A DNA stretch of 64,000 nucleotides from Pseudophaeobacter sp. (lineage in GTDB: Bacteria > Pseudomonadota > Alphaproteobacteria > Rhodobacterales > Rhodobacteraceae): contig JALUXC010000008.1 in assembly GCA_027019165.1 (NCBI GenBank), forward strand, positions 186,001 through 250,000, written 5' to 3'. Every line of letters begins with the position of its first letter. The stretch's first letter is position 1. Below, piece after piece: positions 8,326 to 16,789 of the stretch. The notes under the pieces were generated by a model. It was not told where the DNA came from. It saw only the letters and a program-made list of their open reading frames with translations, and made no database searches. Made by a program: the position numbers and the translations under genes.

Positions 8326-9366
8326 ATGCCAGCCCCGCAGGACACGCAACATATGGCGGAGCGGGGACCGGCGCAGCCGCTGGCGCGGTTTGCACGGTTC
8401 CGCACGCATGATCTGGACGAGGCCCGCGAGGCCGTCGGCCGCATTTTCTGTCCGCATGAGCTGCAGACCATCGGCAAGGCGCCCTTTGCAGCGCGGCACC
8501 ACCATGTGCCGGGGGAGCGGGTATCGCTCAACTACATCGAATATGGCGCCAAGACCCAGATCGCGCCGGGCTGCCTTGATCAGTTCTACCTGGTGCAGAT
8601 CCCGCTGAGCGGCAGTGCGGCCATCGTCAATGGCAGCGACAGCTACACCAGCGACAGGCACCGCGCCGCGGTGCTGAACCCGCACCGGGAAACCACGATG
8701 ATCTGGGAAGAAGGCTGCAAGCAGCTCTTGCTGCAGATCAGCCGCCGCGCACTGCATGCCCATGCCAATGCCAACCTTGGCCTTAACACAGACCAGCCGA
8801 TCACCTTTGCCGGGGCGCTGGACCTGCGGCAGGGACCGGGCGCGCGCCTGCTGCGGCTGGCGCATTTGCTGGTGGCGGATGCAGAGGCCGCGCAAGAACC
8901 GGCATCCTCAGTCGCCAGCCCTCTGCTCACCCACTACATGGAAAACACGGTGATGACCGGCCTTTTGGAGGCGCACCGGCACAATTACTCGGGCCAGTTG
9001 CGGCGGGTCACCTCTTCGGTCATTCCCGGTCATGTGCGCCGGGCGCAGGCCTATATGCTCGCCAATCTGGACCGCCCGCTGGAGATAGATGAGATCGCCG
9101 CCTATGCCGGGGTCAGCGCACGCAACCTTCAGATTGCCTTCAAGCGGTTCCTGTCCATGGCGCCGATGGTCTACCTGCGCAACACGCGGCTGCAGCGGGC
9201 ACATGAGGATCTCTTGCAAGGCCGCCGCCGCGACAGCGTCACTGAAATCGCCGAACGCTGGGGGATGACACATCTGGGGCGGTTTTCACAATACTACAAA
9301 TCCCGCTATGGCTGCAGCCCGCAGGACACCCTGAAAAGCGCCCGCGCCCGCGACTTTCTGTCGTGA
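8326..9366 (+). CDS. AraC/XylS-family transcriptional regulator
   Basis: 346 residues. The N-terminal ~200 residues look like the AraC-binding-like domain found in regulators of aromatic catabolism (VSLNYIEYGAKTQIAPGCLDQFYLVQIPLSG, ending with the NPHRET stretch). The C-terminal ~110 residues carry two helix-turn-helix units: LEIDEIAAYAGVSARNLQIAFKRF and VTEIAERWGMTHLGRFSQYYK, followed by GCSPQDTL. The start at 8326 is preceded by AGGACG at a good distance; the much longer open frame from 7897 is chance. It is divergent from the SDR-monooxygenase-reductase operon and is its probable activator, comparable to IifR. Confidence 0.9.
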   Translation: MPAPQDTQHMAERGPAQPLARFARFRTHDLDEAREAVGRIFCPHELQTIGKAPFAARHHHVPGERVSLNYIEYGAKTQIAPGCLDQFYLVQIPLSGSAAIVNGSDSYTSDRHRAAVLNPHRETTMIWEEGCKQLLLQISRRALHAHANANLGLNTDQPITFAGALDLRQGPGARLLRLAHLLVADAEAAQEPASSVASPLLTHYMENTVMTGLLEAHRHNYSGQLRRVTSSVIPGHVRRAQAYMLANLDRPLEIDEIAAYAGVSARNLQIAFKRFLSMAPMVYLRNTRLQRAHEDLLQGRRRDSVTEIAERWGMTHLGRFSQYYKSRYGCSPQDTLKSARARDFLS

Positions 9367-9522
9367 CCTGACCAAGAACCCCGCCCTGAGCTGCCTTGCG
9401 CAAGGGGTGCAGGCTGCACTGGCTTCTGGATATGCCGCACCGCAGCACCTTCCCCGGCGTCACGTCCTTTGCTGATCGGCACAAGAATCCTGTTGCCTTT
9501 CTGGCAGGGATCAGACAAGAAT

Positions 9523-9557
9523 TTCCATTATCGGAACTTAATTCTGCATAGTGGAAT
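9523..9557. promoter_or_regulatory. Candidate IclR operator pair upstream of dctP
   Basis: Two imperfect palindromes: TTCCATTATCGGAA (9523-9536) and ATTCTGCATAGTGGAAT (9541-9557), 22 to 56 bases before the dctP start. Both have the TTCC/GGAA arms typical of IclR-family operators. The second shares the core ATTCyGCATAGT with a site at 13461, next to the iclR stop codon. Confidence 0.5.
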
Positions 9558-9578
9558 ATCTCTGGGAGGAGACCTGAC

Positions 9579-10640
9579 ATGAAAACCCCTTTGAAATCAC
9601 GCCTGAAATCCGCCCTCTTGCCTGCGGCCCTGATGGCTTTTGCCGGTGTGGCTTCGGCGGAAACCACGCTGATCCACGGCGAAGCAGGCCCGAATCGTGG
9701 TGCCCGCGCGGCCGCCTTGCAGTGGTTTGCCGATAAGGTTGGCGAAACGTCCGGCGGTGATCTGAAGATCGACGTGCAATGGGGCGGCGCCCTGTTCAAG
9801 GCCAATGCGGCGGTGCAATCCATTGGCGATGGCGTTGCTGATCTGGGCACCGTGATTGCGGTCTATTACCCGCAGGAAATGCAGTCCTATGGCATCGCGG
9901 ATCTGCCGCTTGACAACCCGGACGCCTGGGTCGGCATGCGCGCCACGGATGAGCTGATGCGCTCCTCCCCGATCATCGCCGAGGATCTGGCCAAGAAGAA
10001 CCTCGTCTATATCGGCACCTTCACCACCTCGGCCGTGCATATCGGTTGCACCGGCGGCGCGATCCGCTCGGTTGCGGACATCAAGGACCGCAAGATCCGC
10101 GGCACCGGCGCCTATGGCAAGGTGTTCGGTGAGCTGGGCGGCAATATGGTGAACATGAGCATCTACAAGGCCTATCAGGGTCTCGACACCGGCCTGCTGG
10201 ATTGCTCGCAGGGTTATTCCTACGCGGTGACCGCGCTGAAGCAGCAGGAAGTGATGGAAAACTACACCCTGCTGAACTGGGGCCAGGTCGGCGGTGTTGG
10301 CATCCTGATGAACAAGGATGTCTTTGACAGCCTTTCGGACGATCAGCAAAAGGTTCTACTCGACACCGGCAGCGCCATGGCCGATGAGTTTGGCCGCCTG
10401 ATCACCACCGCCAATGACGCCGCCATCGAGACCATGAAGGAAAAGGGTATCGAAGTGATCACCCTGCCCGAAGAAGAGCGCGCGCAACTGGTGGCCGCCG
10501 GTGGCAAATACATCGATGCCTGGGTCGAGCAGATGAACGCCTCCGGCATGGACGGTGCAGCCCTCCTGGACGAATACCGCGCTCTGATCGCCAAATACAC
10601 CGAAGAGCGTGACAGCAAGGGCTACCCCTGGGCGCGCTGA
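9579..10640 (+). CDS. dctP: TRAP transporter substrate-binding protein DctP
   Basis: 353 residues with a Sec signal peptide (hydrophobic core about 12-24, cleavage likely after ASA at 27). The mature part has the DctP pattern: GGDLKIDVQWGGALFK, then SIGDGVADLG and further IKDRKIRGTGAYGKVFGELGGNMVNM, the element with the substrate-anchoring arginine, and YQGLDTGLLDCSQGYSYAV. It captures a carboxylate-containing substrate in the periplasm and passes it to the DctQM membrane parts that follow. RBS GGGAGGAG upstream. The operon is likely controlled by the IclR protein encoded after dctM. The position next to aromatic oxidation genes makes an aromatic or acyl carboxylate plausible; the ligand is unknown. 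Confidence 0.93.
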   Translation: MKTPLKSRLKSALLPAALMAFAGVASAETTLIHGEAGPNRGARAAALQWFADKVGETSGGDLKIDVQWGGALFKANAAVQSIGDGVADLGTVIAVYYPQEMQSYGIADLPLDNPDAWVGMRATDELMRSSPIIAEDLAKKNLVYIGTFTTSAVHIGCTGGAIRSVADIKDRKIRGTGAYGKVFGELGGNMVNMSIYKAYQGLDTGLLDCSQGYSYAVTALKQQEVMENYTLLNWGQVGGVGILMNKDVFDSLSDDQQKVLLDTGSAMADEFGRLITTANDAAIETMKEKGIEVITLPEEERAQLVAAGGKYIDAWVEQMNASGMDGAALLDEYRALIAKYTEERDSKGYPWAR

Positions 10641-10648
10641 TCCTGATC

Positions 10649-10740
10649 CAAGGTTCCCCCTCCTCAGTCTCGGTGACCTGATCACCTTGGGGAACCTTGC
10701 CTTGCAGGGGCTGGCCGCGCGCCGCCCCTGTTCTTTTCCC
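10649..10740 (+). terminator. Double hairpin between dctP and dctQ (attenuator-like)
   Basis: A perfect 11-bp stem pairs 10649-10659 (CAAGGTTCCCC) with 10689-10699, and holds an inner stem GGTGA/TCACC. A second stem, CAGGGGC (10705-10711) with GCCCCTG (10724-10730), is followed by TTCTTTT. This looks like a partial terminator that would leave the binding-protein mRNA in excess and protect its 3' end. Confidence 0.6.
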
Positions 10741-10766
10741 AACTGCCTGACAGATAAGAGACACCA

Positions 10767-11279
10767 ATGCTGAAAGCGCTGGAAAGCTTCCTCTTGAACC
10801 TTGCGGTGGCCGCCGTCATCGCGCTGGGGCTGTTGATCACGGCCAGCGTGGTCTCGCGCGCCCTGTTCAACTTTGCCCTGCCCGATACCATCGTGATCGT
10901 GCGCGAGCTGATGGTCGCCGCCATCGTCCTTCCTCTGGCCGCAGCGACGCTGGCACGCAGCCATGTCGCGGTCGAGTTCATCGCCGCGAAACTGCCCCAT
11001 CGGGCGCAGGCCTGGCTGGCGGTCTTTGGCTCGCTGGTGGGGCTGTTTGCGCTGATGCCGCTGATCTATGCGGGGGGGCGCGAGTTCTTGCACACCTTCA
11101 CCTCGGGCGGGTTCTTCTATGGCGATCTGGAGCTGCCGAAATGGCCCGGGCGCCTCATCTTCCTGCTTGGTATCTCCCTATGCTGGCTGCGCCTCCTGGT
11201 GCTGGCGGTGCAGGATATCCGCGCAATCCGGGCTGGCGATTTCAGCTTTGTCGACACACACGCAGAGGGCTTGGACTGA
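10767..11279 (+). CDS. dctQ: TRAP transporter small permease DctQ
   Basis: 170 residues with four predicted membrane helices (about 10-30, 45-65, 85-105 and 128-148), the usual DctQ topology. The family block RELMVAAIVLPLAAATLARSHVAVEFI is present (second helix and the following loop with the conserved His-Val). It works with DctM in the inner membrane. Its stop overlaps the dctM start by one base (TGATG), so the two are co-translated. Confidence 0.92.
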   Translation: MLKALESFLLNLAVAAVIALGLLITASVVSRALFNFALPDTIVIVRELMVAAIVLPLAAATLARSHVAVEFIAAKLPHRAQAWLAVFGSLVGLFALMPLIYAGGREFLHTFTSGGFFYGDLELPKWPGRLIFLLGISLCWLRLLVLAVQDIRAIRAGDFSFVDTHAEGLD

Positions 11280-12619
11280 TGGACGCCTCAACAATCGGGC
11301 TGATCGCCTTTGCCGCCGTTCTGATCCTTCTGGCGCTGCGGGTGCCGATCAGTTTCACCCTTGCAGGCGTTGCCGCCGTGGGCACCTTCTGCATCTTTGC
11401 CTTCCGCACCGGGACCTTCATGCCCGAGCGCGCGATCAAGGCGACAACGTCGATGGTGTTTTCCAACTCCTTTGACCTCATCCATTCCTACGATCTGTCG
11501 ATGATCCCACTGTTCATTGCGCTGGGGCATATCGCCTACAAGGCAGACATCACCACGCGGATCTACCACGCGGCGCGGGTCTGGCTGTCAGCGGTGCCGG
11601 GCGGGGTCGCCATGGCCTCGGTCATGGGCTGCGGCGGGTTTTCCGCCATCACCGGCTCCTCGATCGCCTGCGCCTCGACCATGGGACGGATTTGCACGCC
11701 GGAAATGCTGCGCATGGGCTATGACAACCGCCTTGCCACCGCATCGGTCGCGGCGGGCGGCACGCTGGGTTCGCTGATCCCGCCCAGCGTTCTGTTCATC
11801 ATCTACGGCATCTTCACCGAGACCTCGATCAACAAGCTGTTCGTGGCGGGCATCCTGCCGGGGCTTCTGACACTGGCCGGCTTCGTTCTGGTGATCTTCA
11901 TCTGGGTCAAGCGCGACCCCGCCTCTGCCCCGGTGGACACGCGCGAGATCACCTATGCCGAACGGTTCCGCGCCGCCCTCCTGGCCTGGCCCGCGCTGGT
12001 CTTGTTCCTGGTGATCATCGGCGGCATCTATGGCGGTATCTTCACCGCGACCGAGGCCGCCGCCGTCTGTCTGAGCGCTGCCGTATTGATCGGTATTGCC
12101 CAGCGCAAACTGACGCTCACCTCGATCTGGGAGGCCTTCCGCGAGACCTGCCTGCAGACCGCGTCAATCTTCTTCATCGCGGCCGGCGCCAAGATCTTTG
12201 TCGCCTTTGTGGCCCTGACGGGCGTTGCCCCCGCCATTGTCGATGTGGTGACTGCGGCGGAGCTGTCGGTCTTCTGGCTGATGCTGTCGATTGCGCTGAT
12301 CTATCTGCTCCTTGGCATGTTCCTTGATCCTATCGGGATCATGGTGCTGACCCTGCCGCTGATGGTGCCGCTGGTGGAGACCTACGGCATGGATCTGATC
12401 TGGTTCGGCGTCGTGGTCATCAAACTGCTGGAGATCGGACTGATCACCCCGCCCGTGGGTCTCAACGTCTTTGTCATCGCCAATGTGGTCGGTAAAGAGG
12501 CCCCCATCGACCGGATCTTTGCGGGCATCGCTCGGTTTTTGTCCGTGGATGTGATCGTCTTGATCCTTCTGATGGTCTTCCCCGCGATTTCGTTGCTTCT
12601 ACCGAACTCAATGATGTAA
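11279..12619 (+). CDS. dctM: TRAP transporter large permease DctM
   Basis: 446 residues, about a dozen hydrophobic segments. Family landmarks: PLFIALGHIAYKADITTRIY, then CGGFSAITGSSIACASTMGRI (the re-entrant loop with the sodium-site residues), the P-loop-like TASVAAGGTLGSLIPPSV, and near the C-terminus GMFLDPIGIMVLTLPLMVP and EIGLITPPVGLNVFV. It is the sodium-driven transport channel of the TRAP system. The start at 11279 overlaps the dctQ stop; the open frame from 11141 is only chance. Confidence 0.95.
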   Translation: MDASTIGLIAFAAVLILLALRVPISFTLAGVAAVGTFCIFAFRTGTFMPERAIKATTSMVFSNSFDLIHSYDLSMIPLFIALGHIAYKADITTRIYHAARVWLSAVPGGVAMASVMGCGGFSAITGSSIACASTMGRICTPEMLRMGYDNRLATASVAAGGTLGSLIPPSVLFIIYGIFTETSINKLFVAGILPGLLTLAGFVLVIFIWVKRDPASAPVDTREITYAERFRAALLAWPALVLFLVIIGGIYGGIFTATEAAAVCLSAAVLIGIAQRKLTLTSIWEAFRETCLQTASIFFIAAGAKIFVAFVALTGVAPAIVDVVTAAELSVFWLMLSIALIYLLLGMFLDPIGIMVLTLPLMVPLVETYGMDLIWFGVVVIKLLEIGLITPPVGLNVFVIANVVGKEAPIDRIFAGIARFLSVDVIVLILLMVFPAISLLLPNSMM

Positions 12620-12636
12620 TCCGGTCTGAACCAACT

Positions 12637-13461
12637 ATGACGGGAAAGACAGACATGGCCAAGGAAGCTCCGACAGATCGCCGGTTTGCCACCACCCTGG
12701 CGCGCGGTATGAGCGTGTTGCGCGCCTTTCGTCCCAGCGACGACGGGCTCAGCAACCAGGAACTGTCCGAGCGCACCGGCCTGCCGAAATCCACCGTCTC
12801 GCGGCTGACCTTCACGCTGCAGACGCTTGGATATCTGTCGCACGGGCACCGCCATGATCGCTATCGCCCGGGGCCAGCGCTGCTGGCCCTGGGAAACGTG
12901 GCCTCGGCCTCTGTGTCCTTCGTCGATACCGCGAGCGACATCATGCAGGCGCTGGCAGATGAGACCGGCACGCTGGTGCTGATCGGGGTGAGGGATGAGC
13001 AGAAGATCCTCTTGACCAAGACCTGGCGCCCGCATCAGACCTCCTCGATCTGGCTGGAAGTCGGGCACCGCATCCCTTTGCCGCATTCCTCGTCGGGACA
13101 GGCACAGCTGGCCGCCCAATCAGACCGGGAATTCTCAGCCTATCTTGCCGCCTTTGGCGATGCGGTCGAAGGATCGGACGTCAGCGTCAGCGCCCTGCGA
13201 GAGGATGCCTACTCGCAGCTCGTGGCGCGCGGATTTGTCATCGCCGGCCATGGGCTGCGCTATGCCAGCACCGTCAATGCGGTCTCTGTTCCCTTCCGCA
13301 GCCATGAATTCGACGAGCCAGTGGTCTTTTCCTGCGGCGCCACGCCCGAGACACTGACCCACGCACGGATGGAGACCGAAGTCGGCCCGAAACTGCAGGC
13401 CGCTGTGCGAAACCTTGAGCGGATGACAGGCAAAAGCCCTGCTCTGGTGCAGCGCGGATAA
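12637..13461 (+). CDS. IclR-family transcriptional regulator
   Basis: 274 residues. The N-terminal winged helix-turn-helix reads GLSNQELSERTGLPKSTVSR followed by LTFTLQTLGYL. The C-terminal effector domain starts near residue 90 and contains LADETGTLVLIGVRDEQKILL and the late block GHGLRYASTVNAVSVPFR. A second possible start is the ATG at 12655; neither has a strong ribosome site. It follows dctM by 17 bases and precedes the thioesterase and ligase genes, so it probably controls both the TRAP operon and the downstream pair through the TTCC/GGAA-type sites at 9523-9557 and 13461-13477. Confidence 0.92.
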   Translation: MTGKTDMAKEAPTDRRFATTLARGMSVLRAFRPSDDGLSNQELSERTGLPKSTVSRLTFTLQTLGYLSHGHRHDRYRPGPALLALGNVASASVSFVDTASDIMQALADETGTLVLIGVRDEQKILLTKTWRPHQTSSIWLEVGHRIPLPHSSSGQAQLAAQSDREFSAYLAAFGDAVEGSDVSVSALREDAYSQLVARGFVIAGHGLRYASTVNAVSVPFRSHEFDEPVVFSCGATPETLTHARMETEVGPKLQAAVRNLERMTGKSPALVQRG

Positions 13462-13477
13462 TTCCGCATAGTAAAAC
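13461..13477. promoter_or_regulatory. Candidate IclR operator before the thioesterase-ligase pair
   Basis: ATTCCGCATAGTAAAAC begins at the last base of the iclR stop codon. Its first twelve bases match the site at 9541 in 11 of 12 positions (ATTCyGCATAGT). It lies about 110 bases upstream of the thioesterase start, a normal place for a promoter of that unit. Confidence 0.45.
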
Positions 13478-13584
13478 GAATTTTTACCCATTGAAATCAA
13501 TATGAGCCCTGATAAGGTGCCGGCAAATGACCGCGCACGCTCCTCAGAGGCAAGCCAGCCCGCTGATCCCTAAAGGACCTTTCG

Positions 13585-14016
13585 ATGCCAACGCCCGATC
13601 TGATCATCCACGGTGAAACCGGCCCGCAGCGGCTGATCGGCTATGTGCTGGATGTGAGCAACAGCGCAGGCGATGGCGGGGCGCGGTGCTGGCTGGATCT
13701 CAATGACAGCCACCTGAACCGACACGGGGTGTTGCATGGAGGCATTGCCACAACCATGCTTGACAGCGCCAGCGGCGCCACCGGATCGATGAGCGTCGAT
13801 CCCACCGGGCGGGCTCCTTTTCTGACGATTTCCCTGACCACGCAGTTCATTGCGCCGGTCCGCGCGGGCCGGGTGACAGCGACAGGGCTGATCACCGGCG
13901 GTGGACGCAGCACACTGTTCATCTCGGCCCGGCTCGAAGCAGAGGACGGCCCGCTGATCGCCACCTCGAACGGGGTGTTCCGCCGGGTTCCAACTGAGCG
14001 GCTCCCCTCAAGCTAG
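13585..14016 (+). CDS. PaaI/YbgC-type hotdog thioesterase
   Basis: 143-residue single-hotdog protein. The helix motif HLNRHGVLHGGIATTMLDSASG contains the HGG(xx)T(x)D signature of PaaI-type thioesterases (LHGGIATTMLD). The strands LTTQFIAPVRAGRVTATG follow, as in the family. It is expected to release free acids from acyl- or aryl-CoA. RBS AAAGGA upstream. It is 54 bases ahead of an acyl-CoA ligase, a common pairing in which the thioesterase recovers CoA from dead-end intermediates. Confidence 0.88.
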   Translation: MPTPDLIIHGETGPQRLIGYVLDVSNSAGDGGARCWLDLNDSHLNRHGVLHGGIATTMLDSASGATGSMSVDPTGRAPFLTISLTTQFIAPVRAGRVTATGLITGGGRSTLFISARLEAEDGPLIATSNGVFRRVPTERLPSS

Positions 14017-14070
14017 GTCCGATCCCACACAGGACCCCGCACGACATTTGATGAAGACTGGACATTTGCC

Positions 14071-15567
14071 ATGACCTCCTACACCCGCATTCACGAGACC
14101 GTTGGCCGCTGGGCCACCACGACGCCCGACGCCCTTGCCCTGTTGGATTTCGATGGCCGTCCTTTGACCTATGGTGAGCTGAAACAAGCCATCAAGGAGG
14201 CCAAGGCAGACCTTTTGGCCGAAGGCGTGCAGCCGGGAGACCGGGTGCTGATCGTCTCGGAAAATTCCATCGCGACGGTCGCTTTCCTTTTTGCATGCAG
14301 CTGTATCGATGCCTGGGCGGTGCCGATCAATGCCCGGATGAGCGCGGATGAAATAACCCGTGTGACGGGCCACGCCAAGCCCCGCGCCATTGTCCTGACA
14401 ACCGCTTCGTCAACCGATGCAACGGCCCATGCCAAGCGCCTTGGCGCAGGCAGCCGCTACGGGCTTTATGGTCAGGTCGCCATTGCGATACCCGGCCCCA
14501 GCGCCCCGGAACCGGTGCAGGAGGGCCCCGAGCAGATTGCCGTGATGCTTTATACCACCGGCACCACGGGCGACCCAAAGGGCGTGATGCTGAGCCATGC
14601 AAACCTTCTGTTTGCCGGACAGGCCTCGGCCGAGCTGCGCGGCCTGGCTCCCGGCGATCGGGTCTATGGTGGCCTTCCGATCACCCATGTCTTTGGTCTG
14701 GCCTCGATGATCGTGGCCTCGACGCGGGCAGGCGCAGCCGTGCGCCTGCAGGCGCGGTTCTCTCCCGCCGCCCTCTTCGAGGCGCTGCAGGATGGTATCA
14801 CCGTTCTGCCCGCCGTGCCGCAGATGCACGCCCTCTTGATGCAGCACGCGCGCGAGCAAGGCGTTGCTAAACTTGAGGGCGCGGCGCTCCGCTATGTCTC
14901 ATCGGGCGCCGCTCCGCTGGATCCCGCCTGGAAGCGCGAGGCCGAGGCCTTTTACGGACTGCCGCTGCAAAACGGCTATGGGATGACCGAATGCACCGCC
15001 GGTCTGGCCTCCACAATCAACGAAATCGGCGATCCCGACACCAGCGTCGGCATTGCCCTGCCCGGCACCGAGGTGCGCATCAAGGACGGCGCAGAGACGG
15101 GAGAGATCGAAGCCCGTGGCCCCCATGTGATGGTGGGCTATTACCGCAACCCCGAAGCAACACAGGCCACGATGACCGCAGATGGCTGGCTCAGCACCGG
15201 CGACATTGGCCGCTTTGATGATCAGGGCCGCCTGCATATCGTCGGCCGCAGCAAGGAGATCATCATCCGCTCCGGCTTCAACGTCTATCCACAGGAAGTG
15301 GAAGCGGCGCTGAACGACCATCCCGCCGTGGTGCAAAGCGCCGTGGTGGGCCGCAAGGTCGAAGGCAACGAAGAGGTGCTGGCCTTTGTGCAGGTGACGG
15401 CTCTGGATGCCACCGATGAGGAGACGCTCAAGGCCCATGTGGCGGATCGCCTGTCGGCCTACAAACGCCCCTCGCGCGTGGTGCTGACGCTGGAGCTGCC
15501 CGCCGCCCCCACCGGCAAGATCCTGAAACACAAGCTGATCGAGACCTTTGCCAAGGACCTTGAGTAA
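14071..15567 (+). CDS. AMP-dependent acyl-CoA synthetase/ligase
   Basis: 498-residue ANL-superfamily enzyme. Adenylation motifs: A3 MLYTTGTTGDPKGVMLSH (about 167-184), A5 NGYGMTE, A7 WLSTGDIGRF and the C-terminal catalytic lysine in APTGKILKHKL. The hinge block is RLHIVGRSKEIIIRSGFNVYPQEVE. It activates a carboxylic acid to acyl-CoA with ATP. The linkage to a TRAP importer and IclR regulator suggests the substrate is the acid imported by dctPQM. The enzyme is slightly shorter than fatty acyl-CoA ligases (about 540-560), which fits short or aromatic acids, but the specificity is not determinable here. Confidence 0.9.
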   Translation: MTSYTRIHETVGRWATTTPDALALLDFDGRPLTYGELKQAIKEAKADLLAEGVQPGDRVLIVSENSIATVAFLFACSCIDAWAVPINARMSADEITRVTGHAKPRAIVLTTASSTDATAHAKRLGAGSRYGLYGQVAIAIPGPSAPEPVQEGPEQIAVMLYTTGTTGDPKGVMLSHANLLFAGQASAELRGLAPGDRVYGGLPITHVFGLASMIVASTRAGAAVRLQARFSPAALFEALQDGITVLPAVPQMHALLMQHAREQGVAKLEGAALRYVSSGAAPLDPAWKREAEAFYGLPLQNGYGMTECTAGLASTINEIGDPDTSVGIALPGTEVRIKDGAETGEIEARGPHVMVGYYRNPEATQATMTADGWLSTGDIGRFDDQGRLHIVGRSKEIIIRSGFNVYPQEVEAALNDHPAVVQSAVVGRKVEGNEEVLAFVQVTALDATDEETLKAHVADRLSAYKRPSRVVLTLELPAAPTGKILKHKLIETFAKDLE

Positions 15568-15573
15568 TCGCGC

Positions 15574-16782
15574 TCAGATCTCTTCAGGGCGGCGCTCGAT
15601 CAGGGTGCCGTTGCTGATCTGATCCGAAGGATGCAGGATCACGCGCTCACCGGGTGTCAGCCCCTCCAGCACTTCGGCGTTGTGATCGTTGCGGCGGCCA
15701 AGGGTGATGGTGCGGCGTTCGGCCAGCCCTGCGGCCTCGACGAAGACGGCCCAGTTCGCGCCCTGCCGGAACACGGCGCTGAGCGGCACTGACAACACAT
15801 CATCGCTTTCCCATTCGACAATGCGCAGGAAGACAGCAAAGCCGTCGCCCATCCCGGCGTAATCCTCAGGCGCTGAGGTCAGATCCAGGATCACATCCAC
15901 GCGCTGCTCTTCGATGCCTAGGGCAGACACCTTGGTATAGCCCGCAGGTTCGATCCGCCGCACGCGGGCGCTCAGGTCCCTGTCGCCGCCCCAGCGCTCC
16001 ACGATGGCCCGGTCCCCCTCTTGCAGGCGCACCGCATCGGTGGAGAGAAGATCGGCCACAATCTCAAGGTCGCCTGGATCGCCGAGGGAGATCAGCCTTG
16101 TGCCTGCCAGCACAGTCTGTTCGCTCAGCACATCGACGGTCAGTACCTGCCCGGACATCGGTGCCATCACGGTCAGGCAGCAGCTGCTGCCCGCCTCTGG
16201 CGCACCGGGTTCTATGAGGGCGGCGCGGGCGCGGTCCAGCGTGCCCTTGGCCATCTCCAGCGCCGAGACCGCCGCCGTCATCGCAGCCCGGTCGATGTGG
16301 AGACGCTGCTCCAGCTCTTCGAGCCGGGTTTGCGAGACAACACCGCGCTGCACCAGCGTGTCCGCCCGGCGGAATTCACTCTCCGACAGGGTCAGGGTTT
16401 CCGAGGCCTGGCGCATCTTGCTGCGCGCCACGGCCAGCCCCGCTTCGGCCTCGCGTACGGCGGCCTCGGCCTGACTGCGGCTGCGCGCATCCAGAAGGTT
16501 GGCGGCAGCAGGCTCAAGCACCGCCACCACGGTTTCACCTGCCGTGACCGCATCCCCCACCCGCACCGGCGCGCGCTGCGCGGTGCCGGTGATCGGAGCG
16601 GAGACATCATAAATCTCGCGAATGCGGGTCTTGCCGTCCGCATTGACCGTCACCTGCAAGGGCCCGCGGGCAATCTCGTGCAGGTCCACTGCCACCGGTT
16701 CGGGGCGCATCGCCACATATCCCAGCGTTCCGGTCACCAGCAAAGCCAATCCGGCCATGACAACTGTACGTGTTCTCAGCAT
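15574..16782 (-). CDS. HlyD/RND-type periplasmic adaptor protein
   Basis: 402 residues with one N-terminal membrane anchor (about 8-24). The lipoyl half-motifs are around IYDVSAPITGTAQRAPVRVGDAVTAGETV and, on the return, CLTVMAPMSGQVLTVDVLSEQTV; between them lies a long helical hairpin (about 110-190) rich in Glu, Arg and Ala, as in MacA/HlyD adaptors. The C-terminal beta domains include LSVPLSAVFRQGANWAVFV. It would link the inner-membrane ABC complex encoded upstream to an outer-membrane channel; no TolC gene is in the window. Last gene of the ATPase-permease-adaptor operon, 7 bases after the permease. Confidence 0.88.
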   Translation of the reverse strand: MLRTRTVVMAGLALLVTGTLGYVAMRPEPVAVDLHEIARGPLQVTVNADGKTRIREIYDVSAPITGTAQRAPVRVGDAVTAGETVVAVLEPAAANLLDARSRSQAEAAVREAEAGLAVARSKMRQASETLTLSESEFRRADTLVQRGVVSQTRLEELEQRLHIDRAAMTAAVSALEMAKGTLDRARAALIEPGAPEAGSSCCLTVMAPMSGQVLTVDVLSEQTVLAGTRLISLGDPGDLEIVADLLSTDAVRLQEGDRAIVERWGGDRDLSARVRRIEPAGYTKVSALGIEEQRVDVILDLTSAPEDYAGMGDGFAVFLRIVEWESDDVLSVPLSAVFRQGANWAVFVEAAGLAERRTITLGRRNDHNAEVLEGLTPGERVILHPSDQISNGTLIERRPEEI

Positions 16783-16789
16783 CGTCCAT

